Shown here one piece after another: positions 27,533 through 34,902 of a stretch of DNA of 64,000 nucleotides. The stretch covers positions 62,001 to 126,000 of the forward strand of contig NZ_JAKOIW010000001.1 in assembly GCF_022206305.1 (NCBI RefSeq), written 5' to 3'. A model generated the notes under the pieces. That model was not told where the DNA came from. It did no database searches and saw only the letters and a program-made list of their open reading frames with translations. Position numbers and translations under genes: made by a program. Position 1 is the stretch's first letter. Each line of letters starts with the position of its first letter. The DNA is from Gordonia sp. 'Campus'. GTDB taxonomy: Bacteria; Actinomycetota; Actinomycetes; Mycobacteriales; Mycobacteriaceae.

Positions 27533-29092
27533 TCAGGAGACCGGGCACGCGAGCGTCCCGAAGACCGCCGGGCCCATTTGCGACGGGGATACGATGATCG
27601 GTCGGAATCCCATGTGCGGGAGTATGTCCCGTTCGACATCGACACCCGGCGCGATCTCGACGAGTTCCAACCCGGCAGTGGTGAGGCGGAACACGGCGCG
27701 CTCGGTGACATAGAGAACGCGCCGGCCATGGGCAAGCGCCCGCGAGCCGGAGAACGTGACCTGGTCGACGCTCCGCACGAACTTGGCGGTGGCGCCCTCA
27801 CGACGAATGCGCAGTTCTCCGTCGACGACGTCGACCGCCAGCCCGCCCGTGGTGAAGGTGCCGCAGAAGATCACGGTGTCCGCACTCTGCGAGATCTCGA
27901 CGAAACCCCCTGGGCCGTTGATCATTCCGTCGATCCGGCTCACGTTGACCGAACCGCTCGCGTCGACCTGCGCCATGCCCAGGCAGGTGGTGTCGATCAG
28001 TCCGCCGTTGATGAGGTCGAACTGGGTGGTCGACGAGTGCATGACCTGCGGGTACCGCGCGGCCCCGAAGAGGTCTCCGGTGAGCGGGCGTCCGCCGATG
28101 ATGCCCTGCTCGATGACCACGGTGTTCTCGGCCGAACGACCTGCCGCGGCGAGGGCGTCGACGACCAGCGACGGGATGCCGAAGCCGACGTTGAGCACCT
28201 CGCCCGGTCTGACCTCCGCCGCGGCACGACGGGCGATGATCCCCCGCGCGCCCGTAGGCAGAGACGGCTCGTGGTCCTCACCAGCGCCGATGGCCGCGGT
28301 GCACAGACTCGGGTCGTACTCCCCGGCATGGGTCTGCCACCGCTCGGGTACCAGCACAGCCGTGTCGACGAGGCAGGCGGGAAGGTGGACGAGGTGGGGG
28401 TCGAGCACGCCGTCGATGACCCGCTTCACCTCGGCGATGACCCGGCCACCGCACGCGCGCGCAGCCTGGGCGACCGCCAGGGCATCTAGTTGCGCGGCTT
28501 CGGCCGCCCAGCCGATGTTGCCGTTGCGATCCATGGTGTCGCCGCGGACGAATGCGACGTCGACGCGAAACGGTTTGTAACGCAGGTATTCCCGCCCGTC
28601 CAGCTCGATGAGTTCGACCAGCGCTTCGGCTGCTCGCGAGTTGAAGCGCCCGCCACCGTGCCGAGGGTCGGCGAAGGTGTCGAGACCGACCGTCGTGATC
28701 AGGCCGGGCCGTCGCGCCCCGATCTCACGGAACAGTTGACTGATCACCCCACCGGGCAGGGCGTATGCGTCGAGAGCCTCGGTCCGGGCGAGCTCGCGGA
28801 GCTCGGCAGACCACGTCCACAGACCCCCGATGACTCGCGAGACCATCCCGGGCCGCGCCAGATGCCCGGTGCCCCCTCCCCGCCGGTCGCCCATACCGAG
28901 CGCGTAGACAACCGTCAGGTCCCGGGGCTCACCGATTTCGGCGAACCGCGCCTCGAGAGCGGCCAACAAGGCGTCCGGTTCGAGGATCCCCCCGCCCGCT
29001 CCGGTGACCGCGATCGTGGAACCAGACGAGATCCCGGTGACCGCCTCTGCCGCACCGACGAGCACGGGGCGGGGAAACCATTCACTCGTCAT
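27533..29092 (-). CDS. Acyl-CoA:acetate/3-ketoacid CoA-transferase, fused subunits (first copy)
   Basis: A family I CoA-transferase with alpha and beta halves fused in 519 residues. GAGGGILEPDALL near the start is the oxyanion loop region, and VIEQGIIGGRPL near 330 carries the glutamate that forms the enzyme-CoA thioester. GGFVEISQSADTVIF and KFVRSVDQVTFSGSRA are further family blocks. An operator half-site touches the start codon and a perfect palindrome lies 67 bp upstream. The paralogue at 34903-36519 is on the other strand of the same island. The acid it activates is unknown; the glutamate indicates a true transferase rather than a hydrolase. Confidence 0.92.
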   Translation of the reverse strand: MTSEWFPRPVLVGAAEAVTGISSGSTIAVTGAGGGILEPDALLAALEARFAEIGEPRDLTVVYALGMGDRRGGGTGHLARPGMVSRVIGGLWTWSAELRELARTEALDAYALPGGVISQLFREIGARRPGLITTVGLDTFADPRHGGGRFNSRAAEALVELIELDGREYLRYKPFRVDVAFVRGDTMDRNGNIGWAAEAAQLDALAVAQAARACGGRVIAEVKRVIDGVLDPHLVHLPACLVDTAVLVPERWQTHAGEYDPSLCTAAIGAGEDHEPSLPTGARGIIARRAAAEVRPGEVLNVGFGIPSLVVDALAAAGRSAENTVVIEQGIIGGRPLTGDLFGAARYPQVMHSSTTQFDLINGGLIDTTCLGMAQVDASGSVNVSRIDGMINGPGGFVEISQSADTVIFCGTFTTGGLAVDVVDGELRIRREGATAKFVRSVDQVTFSGSRALAHGRRVLYVTERAVFRLTTAGLELVEIAPGVDVERDILPHMGFRPIIVSPSQMGPAVFGTLACPVS

Positions 29093-29094
29093 TG

Positions 29095-29106
29095 ACCGGC
29101 GCTTTC
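29095..29106. promoter_or_regulatory. LacI-type half operator at the CoA-transferase start
   Basis: ACCGGCGCTTTC keeps the right half GCTTTC and the central GCGC but loses the left half. It lies 3 bases upstream of the ATG, the same position relative to the gene as the sites at 26075 and 32310. Confidence 0.5.
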
Positions 29107-29158
29107 TGTGAGGATCGGGACCAACTGTCCAGTTCTATGGTGTGAAGCGTATCTCACA

Positions 29159-29170
29159 GAAAGCGCTTTC
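29159..29170. promoter_or_regulatory. Perfect LacI-type operator
   Basis: GAAAGCGCTTTC is a perfect 12-bp palindrome, 14 bp with the flanking A and T. It lies 67 bp upstream of the CoA-transferase start in the 130-bp gap after the repressor gene. A degenerate relative, TGAAGCGTATCT, is at 29143-29154. Confidence 0.85.
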
Positions 29171-29222
29171 TCAAGACCTCGTCACATCTGTCTCCGACCG
29201 ATGAACGAGCGTCGGCCTCGGG

Positions 29223-30236
29223 TCAGCGAGCAGGGCCGGTCGAATCCCGGAGCACGACCTCGGCCGACAGCGGCTCGGGGGACTCCGGGCGTTCCTCGCT
29301 GCCCAGCATCACGTGCATCAGTTCCCATGCCCGCTTGCCGAGGGCGACCTTCGGACTGGTGACGGTCGTCAGGCGCGGTGCGATGTGCCGGGCCAGGACG
29401 ATGTCGTCGAACCCCGTGACCGAGATGTCCTCGGGCACCGACAGCCCGGCGTCGCGCAGCGCCGAGATGGCGCCGATGGCGCTCAGGTCGTTGAAGCAGA
29501 TCAGAGCGGTGGGTTCGTGTTCGAGCGCTTCGGGAACCGCGGCGTGAGCACCCTCCACGGTCCCGTCGGCGCTCACATGTGTCACCTGCAGGCCGAACGC
29601 GGACGAACTCTGCACCGCCCGCCACCGCTCGCGGTTCTGCCACGCGAATTCGGAACCACCGAGATAGACCGCGCGCGTGTGCCCGAGCTGCGCCAGGTGG
29701 CTGCACAACTGCATCATCGGCGTGAAGTTGTCCGCCGCGACCATCGGGAGGTCGACGCCGAGCTCGATGCGGTTCACCAGCACCGCCGGGGCTTGTCGAC
29801 GGGCGAGCTGTTTGAGGCCCGCGGTGGGGATGCGACTCGACAGCAGGACGAGGCCGTCGACCTGACCGAGCAGGTCGAGCGCGGTGTTCAGCTCCTCGTC
29901 CGGATCGCCCTCGGAGTCCGCGACGAGCATGCGATACCCGTTCTCGGCGGCGCCGCGGTGCATCTCGTTGACGACATCGAAGAAATAGGCGTTGCGGAGG
30001 TCGGGAAGGATCACCCCGATGTTCCGCAGGCTGCCGATCGCCAGTCCGCGCGCCGCCCCGCTGGGTCGGTATGCCAGCTGTTCAGCCGCTTCGTGCACCC
30101 GGTCGGCCAGCTCTTGTTTGACCTTCGACGACCCGCTCATGACGCGAGAGACGGTGGCGATGGAGACACCTGCGGCCTCGGCCACCGTCGCGATGGTCGG
30201 CCGCGCGCGCGGCCCGTCCGGGCGCTGTGTCGACAT
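29223..30236 (-). CDS. LacI-family transcriptional repressor of the catabolic island
   Basis: A 337-residue LacI/GalR regulator. The N-terminal helix-turn-helix (TIATVAEAAGVSIATVSRVM, about 13-32) is followed by a hinge and a periplasmic-binding-like effector domain (NIGVILPDLRNAYFFDVV near 65; ICFNDLSAIGAISALRDAG; SVTGFDDI). I chose the ATG at 30236, with AGGAGG 12 bases upstream; a GTG at 30278 is an alternative. An operator copy lies at 30294-30305, which suggests autoregulation. Copies of the site in front of at least four other units indicate it controls the island. The inducer should be the imported substrate or an early product. Confidence 0.93.
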   Translation of the reverse strand: MSTQRPDGPRARPTIATVAEAAGVSIATVSRVMSGSSKVKQELADRVHEAAEQLAYRPSGAARGLAIGSLRNIGVILPDLRNAYFFDVVNEMHRGAAENGYRMLVADSEGDPDEELNTALDLLGQVDGLVLLSSRIPTAGLKQLARRQAPAVLVNRIELGVDLPMVAADNFTPMMQLCSHLAQLGHTRAVYLGGSEFAWQNRERWRAVQSSSAFGLQVTHVSADGTVEGAHAAVPEALEHEPTALICFNDLSAIGAISALRDAGLSVPEDISVTGFDDIVLARHIAPRLTTVTSPKVALGKRAWELMHVMLGSEERPESPEPLSAEVVLRDSTGPAR

Positions 30237-30293
30237 GATGGGCGTCGTCCTCCTGATCGGCTGGGAAACCTCGGTCACGGCTGGTCGATCTGA

Positions 30294-30305
30294 GAAAGCG
30301 ATTCC
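30294..30305. promoter_or_regulatory. LacI-type operator in front of the repressor gene
   Basis: GAAAGCGATTCC keeps a perfect left half and the central GCG. It lies 58 bp upstream of the repressor start, in the 75-bp gap after the isomerase gene, where it would give autorepression. Confidence 0.65.
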
Positions 30306-30311
30306 TGATGC

Positions 30312-31139
30312 TCACGTGGATGGTAACGGGTCGCCGATCCCGGCCAGGGCAACCGCGGCAGCTGCCACCGTCTCGTCGGCCGGCGTTCTCCACCAGCGAC
30401 TGCTGAGCACCTCCACCTCCACCAGGCCCCGGTAGCCGGTCCGACGGCAGTCGGACACGAAGGAGTCGATGTCGATCGACCCCTCGCCGGGCATGCCCCG
30501 GCTGGTGAGTTCGTCATCGATGGGCGTCACCCAGTCGGCGAGCTGGACGGAGAAGACCCGATCGCCGAGGCCGGCGATCTGCTGGCGCAGCTCGGTTTCC
30601 CACCAGACGTGGTACGAGTCGACGGCGAGTCCGACCTGCGGGTTCCCGATGGATTCGACCAGGGCGGCGGCCTCCCGCAGTGAGGTGATCGCCGATCGCG
30701 TCGCGGCGAGCATCGGGTGGAACGGTTCGATCGCCAGCGCGACCCCCGCGGCGACCGCGTGCGGGACGAGGGCGTCGATTCCCTCTCGGATCTGATGCCG
30801 CGCCTCGTCGAGGTCCCTCCCGACCGGCGGGCCGCACACGAGGACCAGACAGTCGGCGCGCAGGGCCCGCGCCTGATCGATCGCACGGAGGTTGTCCTCG
30901 AGGCGTTCACGCCGCAGCGATTGCGTGGGCTGCGGGAACATCCCGCCGCGGCAGACGCTGGAGACGCCGAGGCCGGAATCGTGGATACGCCGACAGGCCG
31001 CATCGAGGTCAGCGCCCTCCAATACATCTCGCCAGAGACCGACGCCGCCGAACCCGTGCCGTTCGGCGAGGTCCACCACGACCTCGAGCGACGAACCTCG
31101 GATGGTCGCGGAATTGAGGCTGCACTCGGAAAGCTCCAT
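30312..31139 (-). CDS. Sugar phosphate isomerase/epimerase-family TIM barrel
   Basis: A 275-residue xylose-isomerase-like barrel of the AP endonuclease 2 clan. Probable metal ligands are in VALAIEPFHP near 140 (Glu), GLAVDSYHVWWE near 175 (Asp and His) and GLVEVEVLSSRWW near 245 (Glu). This family covers isomerases, epimerases and dehydratases of sugars, inositols and sugar acids, so the reaction cannot be fixed by sequence alone. It starts 3 bp after the DUF993 stop, so the two are translated together and probably act in sequence. Confidence 0.88.
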   Translation of the reverse strand: MELSECSLNSATIRGSSLEVVVDLAERHGFGGVGLWRDVLEGADLDAACRRIHDSGLGVSSVCRGGMFPQPTQSLRRERLEDNLRAIDQARALRADCLVLVCGPPVGRDLDEARHQIREGIDALVPHAVAAGVALAIEPFHPMLAATRSAITSLREAAALVESIGNPQVGLAVDSYHVWWETELRQQIAGLGDRVFSVQLADWVTPIDDELTSRGMPGEGSIDIDSFVSDCRRTGYRGLVEVEVLSSRWWRTPADETVAAAAVALAGIGDPLPST

Positions 31140-31142
31140 GGC

Positions 31143-32300
31143 TCAGCCGATTCCGTGAGCCGCGAAGTAGGCGCCGGCACGCTGCGCGGTCCGCTCGGGG
31201 TCGGCGAACAGCCCGATCGAATCGGCTTCGCGCACGAGGTCGGCCAGATGCAGGAGGGTGCGCCCGGTCTCGAATCCGCCGATCATCCGGAAGTGCGACT
31301 GCTTTCCGTCGAGGTAGGCCAGCCACGCGACGCCGACCTTGTAGAAGCGGGTCGGCGAGGTGAAGATCAGCCGCGACAGCGGCTCGGTGGGCGCCAGGAT
31401 CTCCCGGAACCCCGCCAGGTCGCCCGCGTCGAGGCGAGCGAACGCGGCCGACGCGTACGGACCCAGCGCCGCGAAAGCGCCCAGCAACGCGTCACTGTGC
31501 CCGTCGTCGTCGCCAGCGATCATGTCCACGTAGTTGTAGTCGTCGCCGGTGTAGACCCTGATGCCGGCGGGCAGGCGATTGCGTAGACGGACCTCGAGCG
31601 CGGGGTCGAGGAGCGATACCTTGATGCCCTTGACCCGGTCCGCGTGCGCGACCATGACGTCGACGACGGTGTCCATCGCGGCGTATGGGTCGCGGTGCCC
31701 CCAGTAACCGGCCAGTGCGGGATCGAACACCGCGCCCAGCCAGTGCAGGATGACCGGCCGCCGAGCCTGGGACAACACCTTGTCGTACACGTTCAGATAA
31801 TCGTCGGGGCCGGTGGCCGCGGCCGCGAGGTGGCGGCTCGCCATGAGGACGCAGTCGCCCCCGGCCGCCTCGATGGCCGTCAGCTGCTCGAGATAGGCCT
31901 CGGCGATCTCGGTGAGGCTCGGATGGTCCGTCGTGATCTGGTCCGTGCCGATGCCGACCACCACGCGTCCGCCGAGTTCGCCTGCTGCGCGGAGGGTCCG
32001 GGTCGCGAGCTCGTGCGCACCCTGCCAGTCGAGCCCCATCCCGCGCTGCGAGGTGTCCATCGCCTCGGCGACACCGAGCCCGAGCGACCACAGGTCGCGG
32101 CGCAGTTCGAGGGTTGCGTCCCAGTCGATCTGGTCGGGTCCCCCGGCCGCGGACGCACGGCAGGGGTCGGCGACCACGTGTGCCGCGGCGAAGACGTCCC
32201 GGCTGGCCGGCGGTGCCGACGCCGTCGCGAGCGGTGCGGGTGCTCCGAACGCATGAACCGACGTACCTCCACCGCTCACCGGCAGTCTGACTGTATTCAT
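31143..32300 (-). CDS. DUF993 dihydrodipicolinate-synthase-like TIM barrel
   Basis: A 385-residue protein of the DUF993 family within the DHDPS/aldolase clan. It has HVVADPCR, IDWDATLELRRDLWSLGLGV and EAMDTSQRGMGLDW, then ILHWLGAVFDPALAGYWGH. The barrel lysine in RVKGIKVSLLD (about residue 226) is the likely Schiff-base residue, as in class I aldolases. DUF993 proteins have no established reaction that I know of; aldol or retro-Claisen cleavage of a keto sugar acid is inferred from fold and neighbours. AGGAG is 4 bases before the ATG and an operator abuts that site (32310-32321). The gene is divergent from the SDR operon. Confidence 0.85.
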   Translation of the reverse strand: MNTVRLPVSGGGTSVHAFGAPAPLATASAPPASRDVFAAAHVVADPCRASAAGGPDQIDWDATLELRRDLWSLGLGVAEAMDTSQRGMGLDWQGAHELATRTLRAAGELGGRVVVGIGTDQITTDHPSLTEIAEAYLEQLTAIEAAGGDCVLMASRHLAAAATGPDDYLNVYDKVLSQARRPVILHWLGAVFDPALAGYWGHRDPYAAMDTVVDVMVAHADRVKGIKVSLLDPALEVRLRNRLPAGIRVYTGDDYNYVDMIAGDDDGHSDALLGAFAALGPYASAAFARLDAGDLAGFREILAPTEPLSRLIFTSPTRFYKVGVAWLAYLDGKQSHFRMIGGFETGRTLLHLADLVREADSIGLFADPERTAQRAGAYFAAHGIG

Positions 32301-32309
32301 GAAACTCCT

Positions 32310-32321
32310 GTAATCGCTTTC
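32310..32321. promoter_or_regulatory. LacI-type operator at the DUF993 start
   Basis: GTAATCGCTTTC has an intact right half and a degenerate left half. It abuts the AGGAG of the DUF993 gene, the same arrangement as at the importer start. Confidence 0.7.
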
Positions 32322-32352
32322 TTGCGGATCGGTGTGTGCAGCCTATACGCTC

Positions 32353-32377
32353 TGAAAAGCGAGGTAAATAGCTTTCA
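32353..32377. promoter_or_regulatory. Split LacI-type half-sites between divergent operons
   Basis: TGAAAAGC (32353-32360) and GCTTTCA (32371-32377) are inverted half-sites separated by 10 bases. A looser match, GAAAACAGTTTC, follows at 32397-32408. They lie in the 153-bp gap between the DUF993 and SDR starts and could serve both directions. Confidence 0.55.
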
Positions 32378-32453
32378 TGCCGATCACCTCGATTCAGAAA
32401 ACAGTTTCTCGCGGTGTGCCGACCCACCGCTCATCTGCAACGAAAGGGCTGCG

Positions 32454-33215
32454 ATGGCCGTAACGACGAGCACCGGCGGGATCCACGAGGGATTGGCCGG
32501 CAGGACTGCGATCGTCACCGGCGCGGCCGGCGGTATCGGATCCGCGATCTCCGCTGCCCTGACACGAGGTGGGGTGCATGTCGTCGGCCTCGACGCCGAC
32601 CCGCGTGTGGACGAGGTCATGACGTCGCTGGGCTGCTCGGCGGTGTGCGGCGATCTCACCGACGCGGCAGTGGGGCAGGCGGCGATCGACCTCGCCATCA
32701 CCCGCACCGGCCGGCTCGACGTCGTCGTCAACGCCGCGGGCATCCAGAAGCGGACCGACGCCGTCGACATCTCCGACGAGGACTTCCACCGGTTGTTCGA
32801 GGTGAACGTGTCCTCGGCGTTCCGACTCATCAGGCAGGCGACCAAGTGCCTCATCGAGACCAAGGGCAGTATCGTCAACATCGCCTCGCTCTCGGCCGAC
32901 CGGGCCGTACCCGGCATCGTTCCCTACGGCGCGACGAAATCGGCTCTGACGCAACTCGGTAAGGGCCTCGCCGCGGAACTCGGCAGATACGGAATCCGGG
33001 TCAACACCGTCGCGCCGGGTTACATCGAGACGCCGATGACCGCGGATGTCCTGGGCGAGGAGGAGTTCCGGACAGCGAAGCTGAATCGCATTCCACTGCA
33101 ACGTTTTGCCGACGGCGACGATGTGGCCGACGTCGTGACATTCCTGGTCTCCGATGCGGCGCGCTACGTGACGGGTGTCGTCCTGCCCGTCGACGGCGGC
33201 TACTCCATCACGTGA
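32454..33215 (+). CDS. Short-chain dehydrogenase/reductase
   Basis: A 253-residue classical SDR. It has the cofactor motif VTGAAGGIGSA (about 21-31), DLTD, NAAGIQ, the catalytic Ser in NIASLSA, YGATKSALTQLGKG with Tyr and Lys, and APGYIETPM; VDGGYSI ends the protein. Asp follows the second strand (GLDADP), which favours NAD. First gene of a rightward four-gene operon with glycerate kinase, MaoC hydratase and a CoA-transferase, so it may oxidise a hydroxyl of a sugar acid or of a hydroxyacyl-CoA. The start follows GAAAGGG by about 7 bases. Confidence 0.92.
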   Translation: MAVTTSTGGIHEGLAGRTAIVTGAAGGIGSAISAALTRGGVHVVGLDADPRVDEVMTSLGCSAVCGDLTDAAVGQAAIDLAITRTGRLDVVVNAAGIQKRTDAVDISDEDFHRLFEVNVSSAFRLIRQATKCLIETKGSIVNIASLSADRAVPGIVPYGATKSALTQLGKGLAAELGRYGIRVNTVAPGYIETPMTADVLGEEEFRTAKLNRIPLQRFADGDDVADVVTFLVSDAARYVTGVVLPVDGGYSIT

Positions 33216-34390
33216 GCACCGCCCCCGACGTGGCCTCACGGGGCGCCCGCCCGTGGAATGTGATCGTCGCACCGGATTCGTTCAAGGGCAGCGCGAGCGC
33301 GCAGGAGATCGCGGCCGCGATGGCGGCCGGATGGCGCCAAGCCCGCCCGACGGACCGGCTGACGGTGTTGCCGCAGGCCGACGGTGGCGAGGGGACGATG
33401 GCGGCGGTCGCCGCCTCGGTTCCGCGAGCGCGCTGGCATGTGGTGGGCAAGCCCGTCTGCGGGCCCGACCGACGCCCGGTCCAGGCGCGGTGGCTCGAAC
33501 TGCCGGGATCGGTCGCGGTGGTCGAACTGGCCGAGTCGAGCGGCCTGCCCCTCATGGCGCACCCCTGCCCGACGCGGGCCACGTCGAGGGGACTCGGTCA
33601 GGTGATCAGGGCGGCGCTCGACGCGGGAGCGCGTCGGATCGTCGTGGGCCTCGGCGGCTCGGCATCCACCGACGGCGGCGCGGGCGCACTGCTCGAACTC
33701 GGACTCCGCCTCTACGACGAGAACGATCGCCGCCTCGACATCACTGACGCCCTGGACCTCGGTCGAGTGGCGCGCATCGACTCCACGGGGCTGGCCCCGC
33801 TGCCACCCGACGGCGTCGAAGTACTGGCCGACACGACGGCTCCGCTGTGCGGCCCGTCCGGAGCGGCCCACACCTTCGGCGCCCAGAAGGGGGCGGACGC
33901 GGACACCCGGCAGGCCCTCGACCTCGCGCTCGGGCACTTCGGCGCACTTGCCGGGCACGCCTTCGGCATCAGCACCGCCGAACCGGGTACCGGCGCCGCA
34001 GGCGGAGCAGGCTTCGGACTGCGCGCCTGGGGCGCGTCTCTCGTCCCCGGCGCCGAGCGCATCAATCAGCTCACCGGCCTGACCGCCTCCCTGCGGACGA
34101 CCGATCTCGTCATCACCGGGGAGGGCTGCTTCGACCGCACCTCGTCGGGCGGCAAACTCGTCGGCACGGTGCTGCGGCAGTGTGCGGCACACGGCGTGCG
34201 CTCCCTCGTCGTGGCCGGTCGCCTGATGGCCACTCCCCCAGACCTCGGTGTCGAACTCGCGGCCACGGCCGGGACGGCGGACGCGGCGATCGCTGCACCC
34301 TTCACCCATGCCCGCTCGGCGACCAGGATGGTCGCCGAGACCGTCCACGAGCCGACAGCGTTCGGCATGCCAGGAGCGCAGAGCACATGA
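33212..34390 (+). CDS. Glycerate kinase, GarK/GlxK type
   Basis: Phosphorylates glycerate, normally to 2-phosphoglycerate, feeding lower glycolysis. The 392-residue protein has VIVAPDSFKGSASAQE (about 17-32), LPQADGGEGTMAAV, GLGGSASTDGGAG, TFGAQKGA and ITGEGCFDRTSSGGK, the blocks of the glycerate kinase type 1 family. The GTG start overlaps the SDR stop (GTGA) and its own stop overlaps the MaoC start (ATGA). It is the best clue to the pathway outcome: one fragment of the substrate leaves as glycerate. Confidence 0.93.
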   Translation: MSTAPDVASRGARPWNVIVAPDSFKGSASAQEIAAAMAAGWRQARPTDRLTVLPQADGGEGTMAAVAASVPRARWHVVGKPVCGPDRRPVQARWLELPGSVAVVELAESSGLPLMAHPCPTRATSRGLGQVIRAALDAGARRIVVGLGGSASTDGGAGALLELGLRLYDENDRRLDITDALDLGRVARIDSTGLAPLPPDGVEVLADTTAPLCGPSGAAHTFGAQKGADADTRQALDLALGHFGALAGHAFGISTAEPGTGAAGGAGFGLRAWGASLVPGAERINQLTGLTASLRTTDLVITGEGCFDRTSSGGKLVGTVLRQCAAHGVRSLVVAGRLMATPPDLGVELAATAGTADAAIAAPFTHARSATRMVAETVHEPTAFGMPGAQST

Positions 34391-34869
34391 ACCCCACGCC
34401 CGAGAACCCCGCCGCACCCGAGCTTCCGTCGAGTGCGATGGCACGTCGTCTCAGGGTCGGCGACTCAGCGACGTTCACCAAGACCGTCGGCGAGTACGAC
34501 GTCTATGGATTTGCCGGCATCACCGGCGATTTCGCCCCCAACCACATCGACCGCGCCTACATGGAGGCCGGGTCCTACGGCGAACGCATCGCGCACGGCG
34601 TCCTCATCCTGGGCCTGTCCTCGACGGCGTCCACGCAGATCGCCGCGCGCTCGGGCGATCGAGCGGTGTCCTATGGCTACGACCGTGTCCGGTTCGTCGC
34701 GCCGGTCTTCCTCGGCGACACCGTCACCATCACCTACACCGTCGACCGGATCGACGACGACGAGCAGAAGTCATACGCGTCCGTCGTCGCCACCGATCAG
34801 CGTGGACAGACCTGCATGGTCGCCACGCACATCATGAAGTTCCTGCCCCAGCCCGACGACGCGTCCTGA
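34387..34869 (+). CDS. MaoC-like enoyl-CoA hydratase
   Basis: A 160-residue single hot-dog-domain hydratase. FAGITGDFAPNHIDRAYM near 44-61 is the R-hydratase motif (catalytic Asp and His); IAHGVLILGLSST is the typical second block. It hydrates a 2-enoyl-CoA to an (R)-3-hydroxyacyl-CoA. The start overlaps the glycerate kinase stop. With the acyl-CoA dehydrogenase and two CoA-transferases in the island it implies a beta-oxidation-like stage. No thiolase is present in the cluster. Confidence 0.9.
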   Translation: MNPTPENPAAPELPSSAMARRLRVGDSATFTKTVGEYDVYGFAGITGDFAPNHIDRAYMEAGSYGERIAHGVLILGLSSTASTQIAARSGDRAVSYGYDRVRFVAPVFLGDTVTITYTVDRIDDDEQKSYASVVATDQRGQTCMVATHIMKFLPQPDDAS

Positions 34870-34902
34870 CCCCCGAACGCCCCCTTTCCCAGGAGGAATC
34901 CC

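Noticed and set aside
29141..29158. CRP/GlxR-like site TGTGA-N8-TCACA
   Set aside because: CRP-type sites need a 6-base spacer; the dyad overlaps a degenerate copy of the LacI operator, which explains it better.
32454..33215. Mycofactocin-dependent SDR assignment for the first SDR
   Set aside because: Its length and motifs are those of an ordinary FabG-like SDR; I see no characteristic insertion.
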